Positions 12,964-20,727 of a DNA stretch of 24,786 nt are shown here, piece by piece (position 1 is the first letter of the stretch; each line of letters starts with the position of its first letter). The DNA comes from Prevotellaceae bacterium. GTDB taxonomy: Bacteria > Bacteroidota > Bacteroidia > Bacteroidales > UBA932. The stretch covers positions 1 through 24,786 of the forward strand of contig JAITAP010000082.1 of the NCBI GenBank assembly GCA_031284065.1. The letters run 5' to 3'. Both the position numbers and the translations under genes were made by a program. Under the pieces are notes generated by a model. It searched no databases and was not told where the DNA came from. It saw only the letters and a program-made list of their open reading frames with translations.

Positions 12964-13299
12964 ATGCCATACAAGCAGCCTAAAATTGAAAAAATTTACT
13001 TCTCCATCGGCGAAGTTGCCGCTATGTTTGAGGTAAACACCTCGCTCATCCGGTTTTGGGAGCGAGAGTTTAATATTATTAAGCCACACAAAAACAAGAG
13101 AGGAAACCGCATGTTCACGCAAAAAGACATGGACAACTTCCGCATCATTTACCACTTGGTAAAGGAGGAAGGGTTAACCCTTGACGGCGCGCGCAAGCGG
13201 CTGAAAAATAAAATGACCCATGAGGAAGTAAGCCTCGAAATAGTAAAATCTTTGGAAAACATCAAGGAAATGCTGCTGGAGGTGAAAAGCACGCTGTAG
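12964..13299 (+). CDS. MerR-family transcriptional regulator
   Basis: The 111-residue product has an N-terminal winged helix of the MerR type: YFSIGEVAAMFEVNTSLIRFWEREF is the helix-turn-helix and GNRMFTQKDMDNFRIIYHLV the wing and following helix. A short C-terminal helix (LEIVKSLENIKEMLLEVKSTL) would make the dimer coiled coil. It has no Cys or other obvious ligand-binding domain, so it is not a metal sensor of the classical kind. Such short MerR proteins lie beside M23 peptidase genes in many Bacteroidetes. Its target is unknown; control of the peptidase genes is inference from position. Confidence 0.9.
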   Translation: MPYKQPKIEKIYFSIGEVAAMFEVNTSLIRFWEREFNIIKPHKNKRGNRMFTQKDMDNFRIIYHLVKEEGLTLDGARKRLKNKMTHEEVSLEIVKSLENIKEMLLEVKSTL

Positions 13300-13324
13300 C
13301 TCCCCGCATTAACATTTTTACGCT

Positions 13325-14416
13325 ATGACCATTGCACAAATCACAGACGCCATAGAGGAGCTTGCTCCCCTTGCCTGTCAGGAAAGCTACGACAACTCCG
13401 GGTTGAGCGTAGGCAGCCGGCAAAATGAAGCAACGGGCGCCGTGCTTTGCCTCGACGTTACCGAGCGCGTGGTGCAAAAGGCGATTGACAGCAACATCAA
13501 CCTCATTATATCGCACCACCCCGCTATCTTTAGCGGGTTGAAGCGCCTCGTCGGGAGCACTGCCGCTGAGCGCGTGGTGCAGCAAGCCGTTGCGCACAAC
13601 ATTGCGCTGTACGCCGCGCACACCAACCTCGACAGCGTGCGCGGAGGCGTGAGCGAAAAAATGTGCGACAAGCTGAGGCTTAAAAACAGAAGCATCTTGC
13701 AGCCGGCCAACCGGCTTGCCAAAATTGCCGTTTACGTCCCGCTGGCGCACGCCGAAGCGGTGCGGCAAGCCATGTTTGCCGCCGGTGCAGGCAGCATTGG
13801 GCAGTACGGCAGCTGCAGCTTTAGCGTGCAAGGCACGGGCACCTTTTTGGCGGGTGAATCGGCTACGCCTTTTGCAGGAAAAAGGGGCGCGCTGCACCGC
13901 GAGCCGGAAGAAAAAGTAGAAGTGATAGCGCACGAATCGCAGGTGGGCAACGCCGTTGCCGCCATGCGGGCTGTGCACCCTTACGAGGAAGTCGCGTATG
14001 ACCTCTACCCGCTGCTCAACGAGCATCCGGGCGTAGGGCTTGGCATGGTTGGCGAGCTTGAGAAGCCTCTCATGGCAAACGATTTTCTCCAGCTTGTAAA
14101 GCATGCATTCGGCGCCCAAAGCATACGGTATGTAACATCCGGCGGCCACGCTATTTGCAAGGTTGCGGTGTGCGGCGGTAGCGGTAGCAGCCTCACCGGT
14201 AAGGCGATTGCCTGCGGCGCAGACGCTTTTGTGAGCGCAGATTTCAAGTACCACCAGCTGCAAGAGGCAGACGGACGCATTACCATTGCTGACATAGGGC
14301 ATTACGAAAGTGAAATTGTCGCAATTGAAATTTTTTATGAGGTTATCACAAAAAAATTTCCTACATTTGCACCCTATTTGGTGAAGTGTGCCGAAAATCA
14401 AATCAACTATCTATAA
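13325..14416 (+). CDS. Nif3-like dinuclear metal-centre protein (DUF34/YqfO type)
   Basis: Nif3-like proteins form hexameric toroids with two metal ions per subunit; their biochemical role is still debated (GTP cyclohydrolase 1 type 2-like labels are common). This 363-residue product is the long form. Metal ligands are visible in LIISHHPAIFSG (His64, His65), YAAHTNLD (His99, Asp103) and near the C-terminus in DIGHYESE. Residues about 130-235 are the inserted CutA/PII-like domain (KIAVYVPLAHAEAVRQAMFA ... HPYEEVAYDLYPL) typical of the YqfO subgroup. It follows the MerR gene by 25 bases and precedes a CT398-type zinc-ribbon gene by 57 bases; this last pairing is common in Bacteroidetes and suggests a shared, unknown function. 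Confidence 0.93.
   Translation: MTIAQITDAIEELAPLACQESYDNSGLSVGSRQNEATGAVLCLDVTERVVQKAIDSNINLIISHHPAIFSGLKRLVGSTAAERVVQQAVAHNIALYAAHTNLDSVRGGVSEKMCDKLRLKNRSILQPANRLAKIAVYVPLAHAEAVRQAMFAAGAGSIGQYGSCSFSVQGTGTFLAGESATPFAGKRGALHREPEEKVEVIAHESQVGNAVAAMRAVHPYEEVAYDLYPLLNEHPGVGLGMVGELEKPLMANDFLQLVKHAFGAQSIRYVTSGGHAICKVAVCGGSGSSLTGKAIACGADAFVSADFKYHQLQEADGRITIADIGHYESEIVAIEIFYEVITKKFPTFAPYLVKCAENQINYL
14362..14369 (+). promoter_or_regulatory. Possible internal promoter -7 box before the zinc-ribbon gene
   Basis: TACATTTG inside the 3' end of the Nif3 gene fits TAnnTTTG and lies 104 bases upstream of the zinc-ribbon ATG. I see no good -33 TTTG, and the bases also encode protein, so it may be chance. 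Confidence 0.25.
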
Positions 14417-14473
14417 ATCAGATGGTTGCGGATGATAATTTAACCCAACTAATAAAATACACAAAGTACCGCC

Positions 14474-15247
14474 ATGGCAAAAACTAAGACAGTAACGGAT
14501 GCTATTGATGTGCCCATCGAAAACAAGCTAAAATTCTTGTACGAACTCCAGCTTATTGACTCCAAGATTGACGAAATTATACGCCTGCGTGGAGAGCTGC
14601 CGCTTGAGGTGCAGGACCTTGAGGATGAAATTGGAGGGCTTGAAACGCGCATGAAAAATTATCAGTCCGAAGCGCGCGAAATGGAGAGCATGGTGCAGAA
14701 AAAAAAGAGCGATATTGAAACGTCGAAAGCGCTGATAAAGAAATATAACGAGCAGCGCGATAACGTCCGGAACAACCGTGAGTTTGATTCGCTGTCAAAG
14801 GAAATCGAGTTTCAAACGCTGGAGATTGAGCTGAGCGAAAAAAAAATTAAAGAGTTTTCTTTTCAAGCCAAAGACAAAAAGCGTCTCGTTGAAGAAACCA
14901 CCAACGTATTTAACGACAAAAAAATCGCGTTAGAAACAAAGCAGCAAGAGCTGCAAGAAATCACCAACGAAACCCAGCGTGAGGAGGACGACCTGCGCAA
15001 AACTTCGGAGGCGTACAAAGGAAAAATTGAGCTTCGCCTGTATAATGCCTATCAGCGTATTCGCAACAACGCGCGGAATGGCTTGGCGGTAGTGTCGGTG
15101 CGCCGCGACGCCTGCGGAGGCTGCTTCAACAGGATACCACCGCAGCGGCAGGTTGATATTAAGCTGAGCAAAAAAATTATCGTATGCGAATACTGCGGCC
15201 GCATCCTCATCGACGCTGACGCCCTGACCGGCAACGAACGCAAGTAA
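14474..15247 (+). CDS. Coiled-coil protein with C-terminal C4 zinc ribbon (CT398/DUF164 type)
   Basis: The 257-residue product is mostly a long antiparallel coiled coil (about residues 25-200, very rich in Glu/Lys, for example LEDEIGGLETRMKNYQSEAR) followed by a zinc ribbon with Cys214-x-x-Cys217 and Cys238-x-x-Cys241 (RRDACGGCFNRIPP and VCEYCGRIL). This matches the CT398 family, whose chlamydial member is known to bind sigma-54 and secretion ATPase-associated partners; the role in Bacteroidetes is not known. The length is normal. It follows the Nif3 gene in the same direction, the common arrangement in this phylum. Confidence 0.9.
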   Translation: MAKTKTVTDAIDVPIENKLKFLYELQLIDSKIDEIIRLRGELPLEVQDLEDEIGGLETRMKNYQSEAREMESMVQKKKSDIETSKALIKKYNEQRDNVRNNREFDSLSKEIEFQTLEIELSEKKIKEFSFQAKDKKRLVEETTNVFNDKKIALETKQQELQEITNETQREEDDLRKTSEAYKGKIELRLYNAYQRIRNNARNGLAVVSVRRDACGGCFNRIPPQRQVDIKLSKKIIVCEYCGRILIDADALTGNERK

Positions 15248-15278
15248 ATTTTACAAGGCGACTAAGCGAACTTTGGAA

Positions 15279-15342
15279 AAATAAGGGGGGTACACTCCCT
15301 TAGCTACGCAAGTTACATCCTCTGATACATTCGCCCTTATTT
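15279..15342. repeat. Long-range inverted repeat after the zinc-ribbon gene
   Basis: AAATAAGGG (15279-15287) and CCCTTATTT (15334-15342) can pair across a 46-base loop that itself contains GGGGGG and a nearby TCCCT. It may be a folded 3' end or a weak terminator. The remainder of 15248-15409 shows no gene. Confidence 0.25.
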
Positions 15343-15409
15343 CTTTACTCAACCTGCGCGATTGTAACCATTTATTGGAAGTTATATAGCAATAAAATAC
15401 GTATGAATT

Positions 15410-15640
15410 ATGAAAAAAACATCTTTGCAAAAGTACATATTTATAATTTTACTATTTTTGACCCCATTGTTTTTTTTCTTTGGTTTTCGTTTTTTTCAAA
15501 TTATTGGCTGGAGTGATAGTCAAGAACCTGTTAAGGATGAAATAGTAAGAGCATTAGTGTGCGGAATTGGTGCAAGTTTAGGTCTTTGGCCTCTTTGGTA
15601 TCAGGTACGTAAAAATGGTAAAAATCGGGTTGAGAATTGA
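15410..15640 (+). CDS. Orphan small membrane protein, 76 residues
   Basis: The product has a basic start (MKKTSLQKY), a hydrophobic helix at about 9-33 containing a run of Phe residues (LFFFFGFRFF), a short acidic loop (SDSQEPVKDE) and a second hydrophobic helix at about 46-65, ending in a basic tail (RKNGKNRVEN). Both helices suggest an inner-membrane hairpin protein. I do not recognise a family. Codons are A+T-rich (AAA, ATT, TTT, GGT, AGT), unlike the genes on either side, so it may have been acquired. No clear consensus promoter precedes it. It could also be a membrane-active small toxin-like protein, but nothing beyond size and hydrophobicity supports that. Confidence 0.5.
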   Translation: MKKTSLQKYIFIILLFLTPLFFFFGFRFFQIIGWSDSQEPVKDEIVRALVCGIGASLGLWPLWYQVRKNGKNRVEN

Positions 15641-15698
15641 GAATAAGGTCGCTTCATAAGTAAACCGATGAGTTTGTAAACACCTAATAGTAATATAC

Positions 15699-17141
15699 AT
15701 GAATTTCTGCACCATACGATCCGTGACATTTCCGAAATTTTTGGGAGTTATCACCTTTCTTTTTTTATTAGCCCAGCCCGTGTACGCACACGAGCCGAAT
15801 AGCCAAAATGCCGATAGCCTCTACAAGCGTCCGCTCAAGGACGTGCTGCGCGATGTGCAGCGGCAATTCGGCGTTCGCCTTAAATTCGCGCCCGATATGG
15901 TTGACGGCCGCACGCTCGCCTACGCCGACTGGCGTATTCGCCCGTACAGCGTGGAGCAAACGCTCGCCAACGTGCTTGCGCCTTTTGACATGAAGGCCGT
16001 AAAAGAGGCGGAGAACACGTATAAGATAAAATACTACGAATATCCGCGCCGCACGCTCGAGGAAGGCAAGGAATTTTTGAGCTACCTGCTGACCCTGTAC
16101 AGCGATAGCGCCTCGTGGGAGGCTCGCCGCGATTCGCTCCGCGCCTGCATGTTCAGCGCACTCGGGCTGTCGCCAATGCCCGAAAGTCCGGGCGCCGCGC
16201 CGATACTTACCAAGCCGCGCAAGCTTTACGGCTACACGGTTGAGAATTTTGCGCTGGAAGTTTTGCCGGGAGTTTACGTCTGCGGCTCAATCTACAAGCC
16301 GCTAAAATCGGCAGGCTTGTCGCCCGTTATTTTAAACCCTAACGGACACTTTGGCGACGGCCGCTACCGCGCCGACCAGCAGCTCCGGTGCGCTATGCAG
16401 GCGCGTATGGGCGCAATTGCCGCGAGCTACGACTTGTTTGCCTGGGGCGAATCGCTGCTGCAATTTCAGGAGTCCGACCATCGCCGCAGCATTGCGCATA
16501 CCATTCAAACGCTCAACGCCATCCGTATTCTCGACTACCTCTGCACGCTCAAGAACGCCGACCCCAGCCGCGTAGCCATCACGGGAGGTTCCGGCGGCGG
16601 TTCGCAAACCATGCTCATATCGGCTATCGACAACCGCGTAAAAGTCAGCATACCGGTGGTAATGCTGTCGTCGTACTTCATGGGGGGCTGCCCGTGCGAA
16701 AGCGGTATGCCGGTTCACCTTTGCGGCGGCGGAACAAGTAACGTTGAGATGGCCGCCATGTTTGCCCCGCGCCCACAGCTGGCGCTCTCTGACGGAAAAG
16801 ACTGGACAAGCGTAACGCCGGAAGTTGAGCTGCCGTTTTTGCAAAAAATATACGGCTTTTACGGAAAGCCGGAGCAGGTAAAAAACGTGCATTTTGCCGA
16901 CGAAGGGCACGATTACGGCTTGCTGAAGCGAAAAGCGGCTTACCTGTTCCTGTCGGAGCATTTGGGGCTGAGCTTAAACGCTGTGACGGATAAAAACGGC
17001 AACATTGACGAATCCAAGTGCACGGTGGAAAGCCGCGCAGACATGCTGGTGTTTGGCGTTAACGGCGAACGCCTTCCGAAAAACGCCGTAAAAGGCGTGG
17101 AAAAGCTGCAAGAGGTATTCAACGCCGCCACAAGAAAGTAA
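15699..17141 (+). CDS. Exported STN domain-alpha/beta-hydrolase (acetyl-xylan-esterase-like) fusion
   Basis: The 480-residue product has a signal peptide (residues 1-30, ending PVYA), a STN-like module at about 38-112 (LYKRPLKDVLRDVQRQFGVR and YSVEQTLANVLAPFDMKAVK), and an alpha/beta-hydrolase domain of the acetyl-xylan-esterase/dienelactone-hydrolase type at about 160-425. The likely nucleophile is Ser298 in ITGGSGGGSQT; Asp365 and His404 (DEGHDYG) would complete the triad. Such enzymes remove acyl or methyl groups from plant glycans. The STN module is normally found in secretins, TonB receptors and FecR partners, so its place in front of an esterase is unusual. About 50 extra residues follow the hydrolase. 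The glycoside-hydrolase-like lipoprotein gene 49 bases downstream suggests they act on the same glycan. Confidence 0.82.
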   Translation: MNFCTIRSVTFPKFLGVITFLFLLAQPVYAHEPNSQNADSLYKRPLKDVLRDVQRQFGVRLKFAPDMVDGRTLAYADWRIRPYSVEQTLANVLAPFDMKAVKEAENTYKIKYYEYPRRTLEEGKEFLSYLLTLYSDSASWEARRDSLRACMFSALGLSPMPESPGAAPILTKPRKLYGYTVENFALEVLPGVYVCGSIYKPLKSAGLSPVILNPNGHFGDGRYRADQQLRCAMQARMGAIAASYDLFAWGESLLQFQESDHRRSIAHTIQTLNAIRILDYLCTLKNADPSRVAITGGSGGGSQTMLISAIDNRVKVSIPVVMLSSYFMGGCPCESGMPVHLCGGGTSNVEMAAMFAPRPQLALSDGKDWTSVTPEVELPFLQKIYGFYGKPEQVKNVHFADEGHDYGLLKRKAAYLFLSEHLGLSLNAVTDKNGNIDESKCTVESRADMLVFGVNGERLPKNAVKGVEKLQEVFNAATRK

Positions 17142-17190
17142 GCGAGCAATCGCCCTCAAATTTCTTTAATCCTCAGAAAAATTATATGCT

Positions 17191-19938
17191 ATGAAAAAGT
17201 TACCGCTTGGCTTGTCCTGCTTTGCCGCAACGCTGCTCCTTGCGTGCAGCAACGGCAAGCAATCCGTATCCATCGTCACGGCAGACAGCATTTCGCCGCG
17301 CGTGGAGTTTGGCGTTAATCGCGTGGCGCAGGCGTTGCGGCAGGCGGGTTACACCGTGTCGGTCAACGACGGTCGGCAGCTCAGGGAGGCAAACCTTACC
17401 GTTGTTGTGGGCAAGTTGGAGGAAGATTTCGTGCAGCTGCGGGCGTCGCAGTCAGGCGTGATTCTTGATAAATGCGCCGAAAAGGAAGGGTTTGTCATTA
17501 AATCGGGGAAAAATGTTATTGTCGCCGCCGGCGTGGACGCTTCCGGCGTGCTGTACGGCTGTCTGGAGTTAGCCGACTGCGTGAAGCGTGGCGGCGTGCT
17601 GCCGAAAAAGATAGCGCTTGCCGACCATCCCGAAATGGCGCTGCGAGGAGCGTGCATTGGCGTGCAAAAACCTTACTACCTGCCCGGCCGCACGGTGTAT
17701 GAGTATCCCTATACGCCGGAAACTTTCCCATGGTTTTACAACAAAAACCTGTGGATACGCTACCTCGACATGATGGTGGATAACCGTATGAACTCGCTCT
17801 ACCTTTGGAACGGGCACCCGTTTGCATCGCTGGTTAAGCTTGAGGATTACCCGTATGCCTTAGAGGTAGATGAGGAAACATTTGCCAAGAATGAGGAAAT
17901 TTTTGGCTTCCTCACGGCAGAAGCCAACAAGCGCGGAATTTTTGTCATTCAAATGTTTTACAATATCATTGTTTCCAAGCCTTTTGCCGAAAAGCACCAA
18001 ATCAAAACGCAGGACAGGGGGCGACCGATTGTGCCGCTGATTGCCGACTACACGCGCAAATCCATTGCGGCGTTTATCGAAAAGTATCCCAACGTGGGCT
18101 TGCTCGTTACGCTGGGTGAGGCCATGCGCAACGAGGACGATGTGGAGTGGTTTACGCAAACCATTATACCCGGCGTGAAAGACGGGCTGGCAGCCCTTGG
18201 CCGCAGCGACGAGCCGCCCATTCTGCTCCGTGCGCACGATACCGATGCAAAAAGCGTCATGGACGCTGCGCTGCCGATTTACAAAAATCTATACACCATG
18301 TCCAAATACACGGGCGAATCGCTCACCACGTACCAGCCGCGCGGGCCATGGGCAAAAATTCACAAGGATTTGAGCGAGCTCGGGTCGGTGCACATTGACA
18401 ACGTACATATTTTGTCCAACCTTGAACCGTATCGGTACGGCTCGCCGGAGTTTATCCGGAAAACCGTAATTGCCATGCACGAGGCGCACGGCGCTAACGG
18501 GCTGCACCTGTACCCGCAAGCCTCCTACTGGGATTACCCCTACACTGCCGACAAGGTGACGCCGCGCCTGCTGGAAATAGAGCGCGACTGGATATGGTAC
18601 AAGGCGTGGGCACGCTACGCATGGAGTAGCAAGCGTAACCCGCAAGGCGAGGCAAAGTATTGGGCAAAGGAGCTGGGTAGCTTTTATGGCTGCGGAAAAT
18701 ATGGGCGCAACATTATGGCGGCTTACGACGAGAGCGGAGAAATTGCCCCGAAATTGCTGCGCCGCTTCGGAATTACCGAAGGAAACAGGCAAACGCTACA
18801 GCTGGGAATGTTTATGGCTCAGCTGGTAAATCCGTACAAGTTCAAAGTATATCCGGGATTTTACGAATCGTGCGGCCCCGAAGGGGAAAAGCTGATTGAG
18901 TATGCCGAAAAGGAGTGGAAGCAAGAGCCGCATACAGGCGAAACGCCACCGCAAATTACTGCCGAAGTGGTGCAGCACGGCAAGCTTGCTGTTGAGGCAA
19001 TTGAAAGAGCTGCGCCGCACGTAACGAAAAATCGCGACGAATTTTTACGCCTCAAAAACGATATGCACTGCTTGTACGCATTTGCCCGCTTTTTTGCGGA
19101 AAAAGTGAAGGCCGGGGAGCTAACGCTCCGCTACCAATACTCCCATGATATAAACGATTTGGAGGCGGCGCTACCCTACTTGGAGAAAAGCCTTAGCTGC
19201 TGGCGCGAGCTGGTTGCGCTGACGGAAAACGCCTACCGGTACGCAAACAGCATGCAAACCAAGCAACGCCGCATACCCATTGGCGGCGACGACGGCAAAA
19301 ATAAGACATGGGCAGAAATGCTGCCGCACTACGAGCGTGAGCTGAGCAACTTTAAAAAAAATATTGCCCTGCTAAAGGCTTCGGTTGGAGGCGACGCTGC
19401 GCTTGCCGAATTGAGCAACGAACCTTTTGCGCCGGTAAAAGTAATTTTGCTTGATAAGCGGCTGAAAACATGCCCGCTGGTCAAGGAGGCAAAGCTATTC
19501 GCCGACAGCGAAGATTTAACCGTTCAGGATGTGGCAAGCGAGCTGCAAAATCTCGTTGCCGTAAAATTGTCGATGGAGACCCAAAAGAGCGAAAAAACGA
19601 GCATTGCCTTCAGGTGCGACATGGAGGTGAATGTGCTGGTAGGCTACTTCAACTCCGGCAGCAGCGACTACCTGCAACCGCCCACGCTCGAAACCAACGC
19701 TCACGCCAACGACCGGGGACAAGCCGAAGTGCGAGTGGCTAACGCCATTGGCATTGCAGGGCTGCCTTCGGTAAATGTTCACGCCTACCGCTTTGAGAAG
19801 GGCGAAAACACGCTGGAGCTGGGCAAGGGGATAGCGCTGGCGCTTGGCTTCATACCCGCAGACCAAGCAATTGTCCCGCGCGACGCAGGGTTAGGCAGCG
19901 GCTCGCAGCGCGAAACGGTGGACTGGCTGTTTTACTAA
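17191..19938 (+). CDS. Large lipoprotein of a uronidase-like glycoside hydrolase family
   Basis: The 915-residue product carries a lipoprotein signal (LLLAC, lipidated Cys19). Residues about 25-135 resemble the GH20/GH67-type N-terminal alpha/beta domain (VDASGVLYGCLELADCV). From about 145 to 480 the sequence looks like a TIM barrel: RGACIGVQKPYYLPGRTVYE, NRMNSLYLWNGHPFASLV, RPIVPLIADYTRKSIAAF, LLVTLGEAMRNEDD and VHILSNLEPYRYG. The Glu residues of LLVTLGEA and LSNLEP are candidate catalytic acids, which I cannot verify. Proteins like this are often labelled alpha-D-galacturonidase in databases; I am unsure that the substrate is established. A helical region and a C-terminal beta-domain follow (VHAYRFEKGENTLELGKG). 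It is probably co-transcribed with the esterase. Confidence 0.72.
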   Translation: MKKLPLGLSCFAATLLLACSNGKQSVSIVTADSISPRVEFGVNRVAQALRQAGYTVSVNDGRQLREANLTVVVGKLEEDFVQLRASQSGVILDKCAEKEGFVIKSGKNVIVAAGVDASGVLYGCLELADCVKRGGVLPKKIALADHPEMALRGACIGVQKPYYLPGRTVYEYPYTPETFPWFYNKNLWIRYLDMMVDNRMNSLYLWNGHPFASLVKLEDYPYALEVDEETFAKNEEIFGFLTAEANKRGIFVIQMFYNIIVSKPFAEKHQIKTQDRGRPIVPLIADYTRKSIAAFIEKYPNVGLLVTLGEAMRNEDDVEWFTQTIIPGVKDGLAALGRSDEPPILLRAHDTDAKSVMDAALPIYKNLYTMSKYTGESLTTYQPRGPWAKIHKDLSELGSVHIDNVHILSNLEPYRYGSPEFIRKTVIAMHEAHGANGLHLYPQASYWDYPYTADKVTPRLLEIERDWIWYKAWARYAWSSKRNPQGEAKYWAKELGSFYGCGKYGRNIMAAYDESGEIAPKLLRRFGITEGNRQTLQLGMFMAQLVNPYKFKVYPGFYESCGPEGEKLIEYAEKEWKQEPHTGETPPQITAEVVQHGKLAVEAIERAAPHVTKNRDEFLRLKNDMHCLYAFARFFAEKVKAGELTLRYQYSHDINDLEAALPYLEKSLSCWRELVALTENAYRYANSMQTKQRRIPIGGDDGKNKTWAEMLPHYERELSNFKKNIALLKASVGGDAALAELSNEPFAPVKVILLDKRLKTCPLVKEAKLFADSEDLTVQDVASELQNLVAVKLSMETQKSEKTSIAFRCDMEVNVLVGYFNSGSSDYLQPPTLETNAHANDRGQAEVRVANAIGIAGLPSVNVHAYRFEKGENTLELGKGIALALGFIPADQAIVPRDAGLGSGSQRETVDWLFY

Positions 19939-20015
19939 CTCACGCGCTGATTAAAAATTCGAGGCCGGTGTAGCAGGAGTAAGCAACTCTTACCGATTTG
20001 TCGGGATGTGGCAGC

Positions 20016-20100
20016 AAAAAAAAATCTCCGTCGCTATGATACCGGAGATTTTTTACAGTAACCAAATTGTCGGAATGGCGAAAAACCAACTTTTGTTACG
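20016..20100 (-). ncRNA. Candidate small RNA between convergent genes
   Basis: A minus-strand promoter-like pair (20104-20135) would start transcription near 20100 and the bidirectional terminator would end it near 20016, giving an RNA of about 85 nucleotides. No start codon with a meaningful frame lies in it. It begins about 55 bases downstream of the LuxR stop codon on the same strand, so it could instead be part of that mRNA's 3' end. Support is only the promoter and terminator; I do not recognise an RNA family. Confidence 0.3.
20019..20054. terminator. Bidirectional intrinsic terminator
   Basis: AAAAAATCTCCG (20019-20030) and CGGAGATTTTTT (20043-20054) form a perfect 12-bp stem around a 12-base loop. 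T-runs are present on both strands, so it can stop the lipoprotein transcript on the plus strand and the LuxR-side transcript on the minus strand. It lies between the convergent genes, 80 bases after the lipoprotein stop codon. Confidence 0.85.
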
Positions 20101-20103
20101 GTG

Positions 20104-20135
20104 CAAAGATACGCCGACAAATAATGCTGCGCAAT
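20104..20135 (-). promoter_or_regulatory. Minus-strand promoter-like pair downstream of the LuxR gene
   Basis: On the minus strand, ATTG (complement of 20132-20135), a 20-base spacer and TATCTTTG (complement of 20104-20111) match the Bacteroidetes pattern with one deviation in the -33 box. It points left, toward the terminator at 20019-20054, and has no protein gene in front of it. Confidence 0.4.
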
Positions 20136-20157
20136 CCCCATTTGTTGGTATTTTTTG

Positions 20158-20727
20158 TTACGATTTGGGGAGCTCCCTACCGGAGATAATTCCGTTGAGA
20201 ATGGCGTAAACGGTTAACCCTGAGATGGTTTTAATCCCCAGCTTGGCAGTAATGTTTTTTCGATGAGTGATGACTGTGTTGAGGCTAATGTTGAGGCTGT
20301 CGGCAATTTCCTTGTTGATGGCGCCCTGTGCAACTTTGGCAAGCACTTCGCACTCGCGCTCGCTGAGCTCGTTCTTGGCGTCGCCGCTTTGCAGGGAGTC
20401 GAAGCTCGTTAGGATACTTTGCAGCTGCTCTACCATTTCCTGCTCGCTGCACAGCGTGTAGAGGTAGGGCGCTTGCCCCGCACCCCGCTGCGGCGCGCCG
20501 GATATGGTGATTATCTTATTTTTCACCGTAAGCCGGTTGAGGTGCACCAAGTAATCGACAGCCGGAAGCGCCAGCAGGTGGTAGATGTTTTTGCTGTCGT
20601 AGTAGTCGTCAACCGCTGCAAATACGTCGATTTTGGCGGGGGTGAAGTATTCGCAGAACAGCGCTTTCAGCCCGTAGCCGGACAGGAAATCGCCGGCAAT
20701 AATGGCTATGTTTTGTTTGCTAAGCAT
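20158..20727 (-). CDS. LuxR-type regulator with a degenerate receiver-like N-terminus
   Basis: The 189-residue product ends in a LuxR/FixJ-type helix-turn-helix (about residues 120-182): ELSERECEVLAKVAQGAINK, then EIADSLNISLNTVITHRKNITAKLGI. The N-terminal 110 residues look like a receiver fold (NIAIIAGDFLSGYGLKALF) but lack the cluster of two early Asp residues and a clear phospho-acceptor Asp in the expected loop (AVDYLVHLNRL), so it may respond to something other than a histidine kinase. No kinase gene is adjacent. The gene overlaps the end of the hemerythrin gene by 8 bases, so the two are translationally linked and probably respond to the same stress. LuxR control of the hemerythrin gene itself is inference. 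Confidence 0.88.
   Translation of the reverse strand: MLSKQNIAIIAGDFLSGYGLKALFCEYFTPAKIDVFAAVDDYYDSKNIYHLLALPAVDYLVHLNRLTVKNKIITISGAPQRGAGQAPYLYTLCSEQEMVEQLQSILTSFDSLQSGDAKNELSERECEVLAKVAQGAINKEIADSLNISLNTVITHRKNITAKLGIKTISGLTVYAILNGIISGRELPKS

Noticed and set aside
13262..14401. 379-residue minus-strand open frame
   Set aside because: Antisense to the Nif3-like gene, which has clear metal-ligand motifs.
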